In this document: piece by piece, positions 8,343 through 17,115 of the stretch | How positions within the stretch are numbered: position 1 is the stretch's first letter | Layout: each line of letters begins with the position of its first letter | Origin: Salegentibacter lacus | Lineage (GTDB): Bacteria > Bacteroidota > Bacteroidia > Flavobacteriales > Flavobacteriaceae | Assembly (NCBI RefSeq): GCF_020164555.1 | Contig: NZ_JAIQZB010000020.1 | Location: 1-64,000, forward strand | DNA: 64,000 bases | Direction of reading: 5' to 3' | Position numbers and translations under genes: made by a program | Notes under the pieces: model-generated | What the model saw: the letters and a program-made list of their open reading frames with translations, nothing else | Database searches by the model: none | Told to the model about the DNA's origin: nothing

Positions 8343-10049
8343 CTATTTGGTTTCTTCAATAAAAGCATTCACCCGTTCTTCTAAAATAGGAAGCGTAACC
8401 ACCCCCTGCTCTAAAATAACTTCATGGAAATCTCGAATATTGAAATCTGCTCCTAAAGTTTCTTCTGCTTTTTTGCGTAATTCCCTGATTTTAATCTCGC
8501 CAATCTTATAGGAAACCGCCTGTCCCGGCCAGGAAATATATCGATCTACTTCGGTGTTAATATTATGCATAGAAAGCGCGGTATTTTTTTCGAAATATTC
8601 TACTGCTTCTTCCCTGCTCCAACCCATCGCGTGGATTCCGGTATCGATTACCAGTCGGCAGGCGCGCCATTGCTCGTAGGTGAGTTTTCCAAACAGCTCG
8701 TAAGGCGTGGTATAAATTCCCATATCTTCGGCTAAAAATTCAGAATATAAGCCCCAACCTTCTCCATAAGCCGATAAATACATATTCCTACGGAATTTAG
8801 GAATACTGTCTCCCAGTTCGGCATTAAGCGCATTTTGTAAATGGTGACCAGGCACGGCTTCGTGAGCGGTTAAAGATGGCAATACGTACAACGGACGATT
8901 AGATAAATTATAAGTATTCACCCAGTAATAGCCCGGTTGGGTTTCATCTGAAGCACCAATATAACGGCCCGTGGTATATTTCGGAGCGATGGCATCGGGC
9001 ACTTTTGTAACCCCGTAAGGTTTTCTTGGTAAGGTTTTAAAATATGCCGGAAGTTTTGCGTCAATTCGCTTGGCGATGTCGCGGGCTTCCTTTAATAATT
9101 CTTCCCCGGTTTTTGCATAAAACTGCTCATCGGTTCTTAAATAATGGATAAATTCCTCGAAACTCCCGTCAAATTCAACCTCAGCAATAATCTTCTTCAT
9201 TTCTGAATTAATCCGCGCTACTTCTTCTAAACCAATCTGGTGAATTTCTTCTGCACTCAGGTCTAAAGTGGTATAATAATCCAAGCGATTTTGATAATAT
9301 TCACGACCGTTCGGAATTTCGGAAACACCTAAACTTGTTCGGGTTCCTGGCAAATATTCGGTTTCAAAAAATTCTTTAATTCTTATAAACTGCGGAATCA
9401 CATTATTGGCAATCGCATTTTCTGCAGCCGTTAAAACCGAATCCTTTTGCGCTTCGGAAAGTATCCCTGGTAGATTTTCAAAAGGTTCATAGAAATAGCT
9501 TTCTTTTGGATCTTCCACGATCTGGTCGTTATAAGTAGATTCATAACCTTCAAAAATTATTCGTGGCTGGGTATTTCCTTTCTGTAAACCTTCACGCAAT
9601 AAAGCGAAATGCTGATCTACATAAGTGGGAATCGCATTCAGTTTATTTAAATAAGCTTTCACCTGTGCATAATTATTTAAATCACGCACCTGGTAAGCCA
9701 GGCTTAAATGAAAACCAGAATCAGAAAGCAAAGGATTCAAATAGGCTTCATACTCATAGCGATCTATGGTTTCCTGAAGCTTAAACTTTAGCATTTCCAG
9801 CGAAATCTGTTCAGTTTCGCTTAAAGAATCAGCATTGATCTCCTGAAGTTCCTCTATATGTTTTTCGGCAAATTTAGCTTCCTCTTTATAATATTCTTCG
9901 GTATAAAGTCCTAACGGAAATTCCTCCCTATCGTAGGCTTTAAGATCCTCAATTTTACTGATAATCGAATCAAGGTTTTTTGAATTCTGTTGGCCCGATA
10001 AACCGGAAATAAATAAAAAAGTAAAAACAAGTGTAAATAAATATTTCAT
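8343..10049 (-). CDS. DUF885-family secreted metallopeptidase-like protein
   Basis: A 568-residue protein with a Sec signal peptide (MKYLFTLVFTFLFISGLSG, cleavage near residue 20), so it is probably periplasmic or outer-membrane associated. The DUF885 family carries a zinc-peptidase-like HExxxGHH motif, seen here as HEAVPGHH at about residues 395-402. A conserved tyrosine-rich GYYWVNTYN segment precedes it. Substrate not known; several relatives are annotated as putative peptidases. It stands alone, with small palindromic or repeat sequence upstream. Confidence 0.88.
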   Translation of the reverse strand: MKYLFTLVFTFLFISGLSGQQNSKNLDSIISKIEDLKAYDREEFPLGLYTEEYYKEEAKFAEKHIEELQEINADSLSETEQISLEMLKFKLQETIDRYEYEAYLNPLLSDSGFHLSLAYQVRDLNNYAQVKAYLNKLNAIPTYVDQHFALLREGLQKGNTQPRIIFEGYESTYNDQIVEDPKESYFYEPFENLPGILSEAQKDSVLTAAENAIANNVIPQFIRIKEFFETEYLPGTRTSLGVSEIPNGREYYQNRLDYYTTLDLSAEEIHQIGLEEVARINSEMKKIIAEVEFDGSFEEFIHYLRTDEQFYAKTGEELLKEARDIAKRIDAKLPAYFKTLPRKPYGVTKVPDAIAPKYTTGRYIGASDETQPGYYWVNTYNLSNRPLYVLPSLTAHEAVPGHHLQNALNAELGDSIPKFRRNMYLSAYGEGWGLYSEFLAEDMGIYTTPYELFGKLTYEQWRACRLVIDTGIHAMGWSREEAVEYFEKNTALSMHNINTEVDRYISWPGQAVSYKIGEIKIRELRKKAEETLGADFNIRDFHEVILEQGVVTLPILEERVNAFIEETK

Positions 10050-10111
10050 AGAAAAAGGGAATTTTCAATAAAGATAAGATTTCTGAAGAAATGGTTTTGG
10101 CGGAAAGTTTC

Positions 10112-10130
10112 GCCACTAGTGCACGAATAT
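10112..10130 (+). repeat. Dispersed repeat family D, copy 2
   Basis: GCCACTAGTGCACGAATAT, similar at about 16 of 19 positions to the inverted copy at 182-200. It lies in the 151-base gap between the DUF885 gene and the toxin-antitoxin pair. Just before it is a small hairpin (GGCG..CGCC, about 10099-10114). Confidence 0.4.
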
Positions 10131-10200
10131 CCTCTATTTGCAATAATCATCTCGATAAATTTAAAATTGTATCTTGTAGTAAGTTTAAATTGATAAAAAA

Positions 10201-10383
10201 ATGCTTACAAAAAGTAAATTAAGAGAGGAAATTGAAAAACTACCAGACACATTCTCCATTGATGAGCTGGTAGAACGCTTAATCTTTATTGAAAAAGTTG
10301 AAAGAGGTATAAGTCAGTCACAAAAGGGGGAAGTAATCTCTGAGACTGAACTGGACAATGAAATTGAAAAATGGTTCAAATAA
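10201..10383 (+). CDS. Small antitoxin-like protein of a RelE/ParE module
   Basis: A 60-residue acidic protein whose stop codon overlaps the start of a RelE/ParE-type toxin gene by 13 bases. Position, size and overlap are typical of the antitoxin of a type II toxin-antitoxin operon. The N-terminus (MLTKSKLREEIEKLP) is helical; the C-terminal half is acidic and likely wraps the toxin. No clear DNA-binding motif can be seen, so autoregulation is uncertain. The function is inferred mainly from context. Confidence 0.75.
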   Translation: MLTKSKLREEIEKLPDTFSIDELVERLIFIEKVERGISQSQKGEVISETELDNEIEKWFK

Positions 10384-10667
10384 ACTGGACTTTTCAAGCA
10401 AAATATGACCTAAATAGTATTGCTGAATTTATTAGTAAGGATTCTAAGAAATATGCGGAACTGCAAATCATTAAACTTAGAAACCGAACAAAAATTTTAA
10501 AGACTCAACCCTATTCCGGAAAATTAGTACCTGAAATAAATCAGCCAGAAATTCGGGAGTTGATCGAAGGGAATTATAGAATTATTTATAAAATTGTAAA
10601 TGACCTAAGAATAGACATATTAACTGTACACCACTCCGCACGCAATTTTAAAGGAGAAAAGTTGTAA
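10371..10667 (+). CDS. RelE/ParE-family toxin
   Basis: A 98-residue protein with the ParE/RelE fold signature: the WTFQAKYDLNSIAEFI helix region at about residues 6-21, the strand pair IRELIEGNYRIIYKIV and the C-terminal ILTVHHSARNF, which matches the usual ending of ParE-like toxins. Members either cleave ribosome-bound mRNA or inhibit gyrase; which applies cannot be told here. Translation is coupled to the antitoxin by a 13-base overlap. Both genes look intact. Confidence 0.9.
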   Translation: MVQINWTFQAKYDLNSIAEFISKDSKKYAELQIIKLRNRTKILKTQPYSGKLVPEINQPEIRELIEGNYRIIYKIVNDLRIDILTVHHSARNFKGEKL

Positions 10668-10685
10668 TTATTAATTGAACAAGCC

Positions 10686-11693
10686 CTAATTCCCCAAGAT
10701 TCGGTTTCCCAACTGCGATAATAATTCCTTTGCATCGCCTCGTGTTTTTTCTGTTTCTATGGCTTTGATTTCACCATTTTCTTCAATCAGTTTATAACTA
10801 AAAGCAAAGTCGGCGTCTACCCTGGCTATTGGGCTTAAGGTGCCAAAACGAAGATCATTAAAATAAATTTCTCCTTCTTTTTCTGAAATGGTATACCAAC
10901 CTTCGGAAATATCGATAAGTCGTTTTACATTTCTTTTTTCACTCCAATTGCCCAGCAAGTCGTGGTTTTTAGGATGCGATACAAACTCGATCGGTTGTGT
11001 ATCAAAAATTGAATAATTGCCAATTAAGTAAGCCTTATCCACTTCCACATTGGCCGACCATAAAATAGTATTTAAGGGTGAGGGTTTTGTTTCTATCTTT
11101 TTATAGTCAATTCCCTGTTTATCTAAAGCATCAACAAACTTGTCAAAAGTATAAAGCTTTAAAGCCGGGGTAATCATCAATAAATAAATACTGCTAATTA
11201 TAAGTCCAAAATTATTAAGTTTTCTTCTTTTTGCGGTTCCTCTTTTTTGCCGCATCGCCAGGATTAAAAACACAAGAAAAGGCAAAGTGTATAAAGGATC
11301 TATCACAAAAATATTCTTATACGCCAAACGCACTTCTAAAGGCCAGAATAACTGTGTACCCCAGGTTGTATGGGAATCTAGTAAGGGGTGCGTAAAAAAG
11401 CCCCAAAACATCAACCACGACCAGTTTTGCCAGGTAGCAATAGATTTTCTTTCAATTTTTGAGATCAGCCAACCAAAAACAGGTGCAAAAAGTATGGAAA
11501 ACGCAATAGAGTGTGTAAATCCGCGATGGATCTCAATGGCAGTTATAGTATCGGTAAAAACGCTGGCAAAAGTATCCAGATCTGGGATAGTGCCAGCAAT
11601 TGCACCGTAGAGCATCGCTTTGTTACCTACTTTTTTTCCGAGAACTGCTTCACCTACCGCAGCACCTAATACTATTTGAGTTAGTGAATCCAT
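10686..11693 (-). CDS. YdjM-like membrane metal-dependent hydrolase (DUF457)
   Basis: A 335-residue inner-membrane protein. The N-terminal region MDSLTQIVLGAAVGEAV, the GTIPDLD acidic motif (about residues 34-40), the HRGFTHS motif (about 57-63) and HPLLDSHTTWG (about 102-112) define the YdjM/DUF457 group of putative metal-dependent hydrolases. Four or so membrane helices lie in the first 180 residues, and a soluble C-terminal domain follows. Substrate unknown. It converges with the toxin gene. Confidence 0.88.
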   Translation of the reverse strand: MDSLTQIVLGAAVGEAVLGKKVGNKAMLYGAIAGTIPDLDTFASVFTDTITAIEIHRGFTHSIAFSILFAPVFGWLISKIERKSIATWQNWSWLMFWGFFTHPLLDSHTTWGTQLFWPLEVRLAYKNIFVIDPLYTLPFLVFLILAMRQKRGTAKRRKLNNFGLIISSIYLLMITPALKLYTFDKFVDALDKQGIDYKKIETKPSPLNTILWSANVEVDKAYLIGNYSIFDTQPIEFVSHPKNHDLLGNWSEKRNVKRLIDISEGWYTISEKEGEIYFNDLRFGTLSPIARVDADFAFSYKLIEENGEIKAIETEKTRGDAKELLSQLGNRILGN

Positions 11694-11732
11694 TTATGAT
11701 TTTGGCTCTTGTAAATTTATTTTTTTCACAGA

Positions 11733-11783
11733 TTAGATCCTGACTTCTCGACTCCGCTCGAAGTGACAAATTCGGGATGACGA
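11733..11783 (+). repeat. Dispersed repeat family A, copy 1
   Basis: A 51-base element starting TTAGATCCTGACTTCTCGAC and ending GGGATGACGAA. It has near-identical copies at 15803-15852 (inverted) and 24075-24124, and a half copy near 54701. The centre can form an imperfect hairpin around CTCGA..TCGAAG. It lies in the gap between the YdjM-like and MutS-like genes. No coding capacity. Confidence 0.85.
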
Positions 11784-11796
11784 AAAAAGACAGAAA

Positions 11797-13575
11797 TCAA
11801 TCATCTACAATCTCCATTTTCCGAAGAAGAAAAGACGCATTCATATTCTGGCAAATCCCGTCTTTGAATTTATAGTCAAAATGTAACTCGTCATTGATGA
11901 TTTCTGCATCGAAATAATGGTTTTTCACCTGACTTAATTCTGAAGTGATTTCACATAAGCTTAAATCGTGCGTCGCGATAATTCCGGTGGAATTGGAATT
12001 AACCAATTTCCTGATGAATTTTTTGGAGCCGATAGCTTTATCGCTGCTATTTGTTCCTTTTAAAATTTCGTCCAGAATAATAAAATAACGATCGGTTTTA
12101 ATTTCGTCTACAATAAATTTTAGTCGCTTTAATTCCGAAAAGAAATACGATTCATCGTCACTTAGCGAATCGCTGGTACGCATACTGGTAATAAGTTTAA
12201 TTGGCGAATATTTGCAATTTTCAGCACAAACCGGCAGCCCAATATTACTCATTAAAATTTGCAGGCTAACCGTTCTTAGAAACGTACTTTTCCCAGCCAT
12301 ATTTGCCCCGGTGATAATAAAGAATTCTTCATCGCCAATTGCAAAATCGTTGGCTATTCTTTTTTCAGGATCTAAAAGCGGGTGCGCTAATTTCTCTGCA
12401 GAAATCCCTCTTTTTTCATTGATGATTTCAGGAAAAACATAGGTTGGGTGATTAAACACAAAATTACCTAGCGAATTATAGGCATCGGTAAATTCAATCA
12501 CTTCAAACCAGTTTTCAACGTGTTGACGGTAGGCTGAAATCCATTTTTCCAGCTTATAGCTTTGCCGAAGGTCCCAAAGCAAAAATCCGTTGGCAAAAAT
12601 CCCAAAAAGCATATTATTACGCTGGTCTAAAGAATCTATCGCTTTGGAAAATTCTTTAAAAATCGCCGAGGCTTTTTTCTTTTCAGCATTAATAAGTTGC
12701 TGATTCTTTTTTAAGGTGTCTGAGGAAAAATTTTCTCGTTCTATAAGTCCGAGTAAAAAATGGTATTGATGAAAAGTATCCTGAATCTTACTCACACTCC
12801 CTGAAAGTAAATTGATCTTTTTCAGGTGAATTCCTGTAAAAAGCAATCCTGCCAGAAACCATAGGAAAAGATGGATGCCTTTTAAATAATCAAAAGAATA
12901 ACCCGCGATCACTAAAATAGAAATCACCGAAAATACTGCGGGCAACCATTTGATGTACTTCGGGACAAAGTTTTTATAGTTTTTAAACCAATTAATCACG
13001 GTTTTTGAAGGGGTTTCGGTCTTTACCAATTTGGCAAGCGCGGTAAATTCCTGCCGCCATTCCGGTTTCTCTGCTAATTCTTTTACAGTTTCCTGTTTCT
13101 GCTGGATATCCTCAATACTATTTTCGGTAAAAATAGCCGCCAGTTTTTTAGTGCCTTCATAAAGCGAGGTGCGGTTGGAATATTGAAAAAACGATCCCCG
13201 CCCAAACAAATCGATATCCTGGCTATAGGGATGCAACGGGTTTTCAAATTCGCTCCCATTAGGCAAATCGTGGAAATTCCTGGTTTTAAGAATATCAATT
13301 TCCAGTTCGTTAAGCCGAATTATTTCCTTTTGCTTGTCACTTTTGTCTTTAAGATCACTGTGCCGGGAAACCAAAAACAGGAAAAGCGCAATCCCGCCGA
13401 TAATTACCGGAACGATCACGTTCATATTTCCAAAGAAATAATAAATAGCGAAACAAATTGCCAGGAAAATCAGTAAGCGAATTAAACTGGAAACCATCAG
13501 CTTTTTGGATATCTTGCTTAATTCCTGCTGGTGTATTCCTTTTTGTTTTGTGTAAAATTCAAGTGGATTATTCAT
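11797..13575 (-). CDS. Membrane-anchored MutS-like ATPase
   Basis: A 592-residue protein with the MutS-type ABC ATPase at its C-terminus: Walker A GANMAGKSTFLR (about residues 422-433), Walker B RYFIILDEILKGTNS, and the MutS HDL motif IATHDLSLCE. The N-terminal mismatch-recognition and connector domains of MutS are absent. Instead there are hydrophobic segments at about 28-65 and 212-250 that look like two membrane hairpins. A lever-like helical region links them to the ATPase. Such proteins are usually annotated as MutS-family repair proteins, but membrane anchoring makes that role doubtful. It overlaps the MmcQ/YjbR-like gene by eight bases. Confidence 0.88.
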   Translation of the reverse strand: MNNPLEFYTKQKGIHQQELSKISKKLMVSSLIRLLIFLAICFAIYYFFGNMNVIVPVIIGGIALFLFLVSRHSDLKDKSDKQKEIIRLNELEIDILKTRNFHDLPNGSEFENPLHPYSQDIDLFGRGSFFQYSNRTSLYEGTKKLAAIFTENSIEDIQQKQETVKELAEKPEWRQEFTALAKLVKTETPSKTVINWFKNYKNFVPKYIKWLPAVFSVISILVIAGYSFDYLKGIHLFLWFLAGLLFTGIHLKKINLLSGSVSKIQDTFHQYHFLLGLIERENFSSDTLKKNQQLINAEKKKASAIFKEFSKAIDSLDQRNNMLFGIFANGFLLWDLRQSYKLEKWISAYRQHVENWFEVIEFTDAYNSLGNFVFNHPTYVFPEIINEKRGISAEKLAHPLLDPEKRIANDFAIGDEEFFIITGANMAGKSTFLRTVSLQILMSNIGLPVCAENCKYSPIKLITSMRTSDSLSDDESYFFSELKRLKFIVDEIKTDRYFIILDEILKGTNSSDKAIGSKKFIRKLVNSNSTGIIATHDLSLCEITSELSQVKNHYFDAEIINDELHFDYKFKDGICQNMNASFLLRKMEIVDD

Positions 13576-13933
13576 CTAAATCTTTAAGTTCTTGTTGTTG
13601 TTTTTTGGTTAAACCCGCTATTACCAAATTGTATGAATGGTCTATCAACTCATACACAAAGTTTGGTTTCAAACGCCCATCCAGGATCACGGTATTCCAG
13701 TGTTTCTTATTCATATGGTAACCGGGCAAAATATGAGCTTCATACTCTTCGCGAAGTTCCACTGCTTTCACTGGATCGCATTTTAAGTTTACACTAAGTG
13801 GCGCCGAATCCAGCCCTGCCAATGCAAAAACCTTTCCTATTACTTTAAATACCAGCGTATCTGGACCAAAAGGTAATTCTTCCGTCACGCCCTTTTTGGC
13901 AATACAGTAATTTCTTAGGCTTTCAATGTCCAT
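13568..13933 (-). CDS. MmcQ/YjbR family protein
   Basis: A 121-residue cytoplasmic protein of the MmcQ/YjbR (CyaY-like fold) family. Recognisable parts are the start MDIESLRNYCIAKKGVTEELPFG, the VFKVIGKVFAL strand block (about residues 29-39), KCDPVKAVELREEY and the HWNTVILDG motif (about 78-86). Members have a double-wing fold and some bind DNA, but the role is not settled. It is upstream of and overlaps the MutS-like gene, so the two are translated together. Confidence 0.9.
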   Translation of the reverse strand: MDIESLRNYCIAKKGVTEELPFGPDTLVFKVIGKVFALAGLDSAPLSVNLKCDPVKAVELREEYEAHILPGYHMNKKHWNTVILDGRLKPNFVYELIDHSYNLVIAGLTKKQQQELKDLDE

Positions 13934-13943
13934 AATTAAGTCC

Positions 13944-13970
13944 TGTCATTTCCGTGAAGACGGAAATCTA
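13944..13970 (+). repeat. Dispersed repeat family C, copy 1
   Basis: TGTCATTTCC..GAAG.CGGAAATCTA with a hairpin core TTTCCG..CGGAAA. A second copy lies at 23973-23998. It occupies most of the 54-base gap between the MmcQ-like and DUF4230 genes. It resembles the widespread GTCATTCCC..GGGAATC class of bacterial intergenic palindromes. Confidence 0.65.
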
Positions 13971-13987
13971 ATTTTACCAAAAGAAAT

Positions 13988-14602
13988 CTATTTTTCAATT
14001 TTCGCTTGTTTTTTATCCTCTAAGGTCAGCGCGGTATAATCAAGTTTCCAGCCTATGGTTTCAACAATTTTTTCCATCAATAAAATAGTATCTAAAGCCT
14101 CTTTTCGCGCCTGGTCTAAAAGTCCGCTTTGTGGAATTTTATCGACGATATAATTTTTTGCATCTCGATTAATATCAGTAAGATCTGAAGTGGTAAACGG
14201 GTTGGCCCAGCCTTCACGCTTATCGTAATACTTAAAATCGGTTTCTACGGTAAGTAATTCCGGTTGCGGAAAATTGGTAAGTAAAATCGTTCTTTTCTCG
14301 TTGTCGCTATTCATTCTAATCTTGCTAAGGTCAAAACCAACGTGCGCTTTGGCATTAACCAGAACGATCGCTTTTTTCTTTCCAAGTAACAAACTCAGGT
14401 ATTTTTCCTTTAAATTCTCGTAATGATAGATTTCAGAAAAATCGCCTTCAACCGTAATGAACTTGCAAACGCTTTTTATTTTATCCATAATCACCAGCGA
14501 TTGCTCATTGGTTTTAAGCTTTGATTTTTCTCTGTTAAACCTGGCAAAAATAAAATAAGCCACGACCGCTCCCACGGCCAAACCGATAAATAAAAATTCC
14601 AT
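13988..14602 (-). CDS. DUF4230 protein, membrane-anchored (paralogue 1)
   Basis: A 204-residue protein with one N-terminal membrane helix (LFIGLAVGAVVAYFIFARF, about residues 4-22) and a soluble DUF4230 domain. Domain features include VEGDFSEIYHYE, KKAIVLVNAKAHVGFDLSKI and a C-terminal IVETIGWKLDY motif. Function unknown. A second DUF4230 gene, clearly paralogous, lies at the right edge of the window. One base separates its start from the stop of the DUF4260 gene upstream, so they are probably co-transcribed. Confidence 0.88.
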   Translation of the reverse strand: MEFLFIGLAVGAVVAYFIFARFNREKSKLKTNEQSLVIMDKIKSVCKFITVEGDFSEIYHYENLKEKYLSLLLGKKKAIVLVNAKAHVGFDLSKIRMNSDNEKRTILLTNFPQPELLTVETDFKYYDKREGWANPFTTSDLTDINRDAKNYIVDKIPQSGLLDQARKEALDTILLMEKIVETIGWKLDYTALTLEDKKQAKIEK

Positions 14603-14603
14603 A

Positions 14604-14954
14604 TTAATTTCCTATTTCTCCCAAATGAGTGAATTTGAAGCCCTTTTCGTACTTGAGTCCGTAGCCCAAAATACGATCAAAAGCCGCGTGCGAAAACAAA
14701 ATTACGCCTATTAATTGAAATACCTCGTCTTGAAGATAAAATCCCAAAAACCATAGCAAAATAGCAAGTCCTTTATGGTGAAAAATGTTGTAGATAAGAG
14801 CGCCGATTTTATTTCCGAAGAGATAACCCAGCATTCCAAAATCTGGTGTGAAAAACAAAACCAAAAACCACCACCAGGCAAAATCTAAGTGGCTAAAAGC
14901 GAAGACTCCCAACAGTAACATCGCGAGTTCTTCCAGTTTGAGTGTTATTTTCAT
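14604..14954 (-). CDS. DUF4260 small membrane protein
   Basis: A 116-residue integral membrane protein with about three to four hydrophobic helices and the family pattern FFTPDFGMLGYLFG (about residues 33-46), YNIFHHKGLAI and FSHAAFDRILGYGLK, ending in FTHLGEIG. These match DUF4260. Function unknown. It precedes the DUF4230 gene in a probable operon. Confidence 0.88.
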   Translation of the reverse strand: MKITLKLEELAMLLLGVFAFSHLDFAWWWFLVLFFTPDFGMLGYLFGNKIGALIYNIFHHKGLAILLWFLGFYLQDEVFQLIGVILFSHAAFDRILGYGLKYEKGFKFTHLGEIGN

Positions 14955-14974
14955 GGCTTAATCTTATAAGACTT

Positions 14975-15721
14975 TTATTGAATTTTATATAAAACAGGTT
15001 TTGAAGGGCTGGCATCATTTTCAAAAGAAGCGAACTGCAGGTTTAATAAATAATCCCCATCCTCGATAGAATTTGGGACATAAATAAGCTCGGTAATTGT
15101 AGCTTCAAAACGGGTATTTTTCGGGTAATTCCAAAAAGCTTTGTGCGCCAGCAACTTTCCACCGTCTTTTTCTTTATCTACTGAAGGCAAATCGATGAGC
15201 AGATGCTTTACCCCGCAACTTCTAAGGTAAACCATCGCCTCCTCGCTAAGATAAGGCCAGTTGGTATGCGAATATTTTCTGGTTTGCTTTTCCCTGAAAT
15301 TAGGAAGCGTCCGAATAATCAAAGCTTCGGTGTTTTTAGACTGAAAATTTTCCTTTAAAATTGCCTCGGAAATCACCTGATCTCCTCCTATTGTTTCGGG
15401 TTCTACGGAAATCAATTTTGAAAAGAAGAAAAACCTCTTCAGCGTTTGATTGATACTATAAAATTCCCTGGAAATATGACCAACACATTCGGTATGTGTT
15501 CCGTGGGCGTGCGGATTAAATTGAATGTTATTAAAATTAACCGAAGCACCTTCGGAAACCTTCCCAATAAAATCACCGTCTTTCACCGGGTTTATTTTGG
15601 GCGCATCCAAATACCAGGCCACAGGATTTTTTGCATCCCCCCGCAACCCGATGGAAATATCTAAGGGTTTCGAAAAATCTGTCTGGTAGGTTTTATTGTT
15701 GAGTTCTATACTTGCTTTCAC
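14975..15721 (-). CDS. Cyclase-family protein (kynurenine formamidase-like)
   Basis: A 248-residue metal-dependent hydrolase of the cyclase/KynB fold. The metal-binding motif of the family appears as HAHGTHTECVGH (about residues 91-102). The C-terminal LRSCGVKHLLIDLPSVD block is also typical. Substrate cannot be assigned; no tryptophan degradation genes are near. The start is GTG (15719-15721), followed by KASIELNN. A gap with repeat family A lies upstream. Confidence 0.85.
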   Translation of the reverse strand: MKASIELNNKTYQTDFSKPLDISIGLRGDAKNPVAWYLDAPKINPVKDGDFIGKVSEGASVNFNNIQFNPHAHGTHTECVGHISREFYSINQTLKRFFFFSKLISVEPETIGGDQVISEAILKENFQSKNTEALIIRTLPNFREKQTRKYSHTNWPYLSEEAMVYLRSCGVKHLLIDLPSVDKEKDGGKLLAHKAFWNYPKNTRFEATITELIYVPNSIEDGDYLLNLQFASFENDASPSKPVLYKIQ

Positions 15722-15802
15722 AAGTTAAATGTATTAAAAAAGTTTTGCTCTAAAACAAGATTGATATAGAATGAGATGAGTCTTTGTGAAATGTAATCAG
15801 AT

Positions 15803-15852
15803 CGTCATCCTGAACTCGTCACTTCGAGCGGAGTCGAGAAGTCAGGATCTAA
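15803..15852 (-). repeat. Dispersed repeat family A, copy 2 (inverted), with adjacent hairpin
   Basis: The reverse complement reads TTAGATCCTGACTTCTCGAC and ends AGGATGACG, matching the copies at 11733 and 24075 almost throughout. Twenty-five bases further on is a perfect 8-bp hairpin (AAGCTGAA 15878-15885 and TTCAGCTT 15891-15898) followed by GACGAAA, which echoes the end of the half copy near 54701. Together these fill the 228-base gap between the cyclase and hemW genes. Confidence 0.85.
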
Positions 15853-15949
15853 GTTGTTCGTAATTAGAATATGTTAGAAGCTGAAATAAATTCAGCTTGA
15901 CGAAATCAAAGTTTTAAAATACTCCTTAGATTTAAAGTAAAAACCAAAG

Positions 15950-17083
15950 CTAATTTTCCTCAAGAAAAAATAAATCTGCCGCAATCCCATCGCTTAAAAA
16001 TTTTCCTTTTGAAGTGATATGGAAAATCCCTTTTTCTTCTGCTAACAGGTTTTCTGTTTGAAGTGCCTGTGTCAGGTTTAGAAAATGATCTTTGTAAGCG
16101 ACTCCGAACTTTTCTTCAAGCTCAACCAGGGAAACCCCGAATTTTGTTCGAAGGCGTGTCATCACATATTCATTGTACTTATCAGAAAGGGATAAGTCTT
16201 CAGTTTCCTGCGGAATTTCATCATTTCCCAGGGCTTTTATATATAAAGGATTATTCGAGATATTCCATTTCCTTGAATTCCCATCGTAGGAATGGGCAGC
16301 AGGACCAATTCCCAAATAAGGTTTCCCCAACCAGTAAGCGGTATTGTTTTGTGAAAAACAGCCCGGTTTGCCAAAATTGGAAAATTCATAATGTTCAAAG
16401 CCATTTTTGGTAAGCGTGTGGACTAAAATTTCAAAGTGAAGTTTAGCAGCTTCATCGTCTACCGGTTTAATTTTCCCTCTTTCAATAAACTTCTGAAGCG
16501 CAGTATTCGGTTCTACCGTTAGCGCATAACTGGAAATATGCGGTACGCCGAGTTCAAGCGAGATTTCGAGGTTTCTTTTCCACTGCTCCACACTCATTCC
16601 GGGAATTCCGTAAATAAGGTCTATAGAAATATTATCGAAATATTGTTTGGCCAGTTTGATACTTTTTAAAGCTTCTTCGGCATTATGGGCGCGGTTCATC
16701 AACTTTAAATCGTCTTCAAAAAATGACTGGATTCCAATGCTTAATCTGTTGATTTTAGAAGCAGCCAGCATTTTTATTTTTTCTTCGGTTAAATCATCGG
16801 GATTTGCCTCCAGGGTGATTTCGGGGTTTTCAGTAATTTTATAATTAGCGTAAATCGTTTCAAAAATCTGGTGAAGTTCATCGGCTTCCAGCAAACTCGG
16901 AGTGCCACCTCCAAAATAAATTGTCTGAATTTCAGGTGATGTAAGTTCGTCTTTTCGTAATACCAATTCTTTGCAAAGCATATCTACCAGCTGCCCTTTC
17001 TTTTTTAAAGAGGTAGAAAAATGAAAATCACAATAATGGCAGGCCTGCTTACAAAAAGGAATGTGGATGTAGATACCAGACAT
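15950..17083 (-). CDS. hemW: Radical SAM heme chaperone HemW
   Basis: A 377-residue radical SAM protein. The N-terminal CxxxCxxC cluster motif is present as Cys11, Cys15 and Cys18, following IYIHIPF, which is the HemW hallmark. GGGTPS follows at about residue 60, and a C-terminal HemW domain is present (YNEYVMTRLRTKFGVSL, about 300). HemW was formerly called oxygen-independent coproporphyrinogen oxidase-like; it binds heme and helps insert it into membrane enzymes. It lacks the longer N-terminus of true HemN. The gene is just downstream of ruvC with a 32-base gap. Confidence 0.93.
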   Translation of the reverse strand: MSGIYIHIPFCKQACHYCDFHFSTSLKKKGQLVDMLCKELVLRKDELTSPEIQTIYFGGGTPSLLEADELHQIFETIYANYKITENPEITLEANPDDLTEEKIKMLAASKINRLSIGIQSFFEDDLKLMNRAHNAEEALKSIKLAKQYFDNISIDLIYGIPGMSVEQWKRNLEISLELGVPHISSYALTVEPNTALQKFIERGKIKPVDDEAAKLHFEILVHTLTKNGFEHYEFSNFGKPGCFSQNNTAYWLGKPYLGIGPAAHSYDGNSRKWNISNNPLYIKALGNDEIPQETEDLSLSDKYNEYVMTRLRTKFGVSLVELEEKFGVAYKDHFLNLTQALQTENLLAEEKGIFHITSKGKFLSDGIAADLFFLEEN

Positions 17084-17115
17084 TTTGATAATTTGAGGAT
17101 TTGGAATAATCTGAA

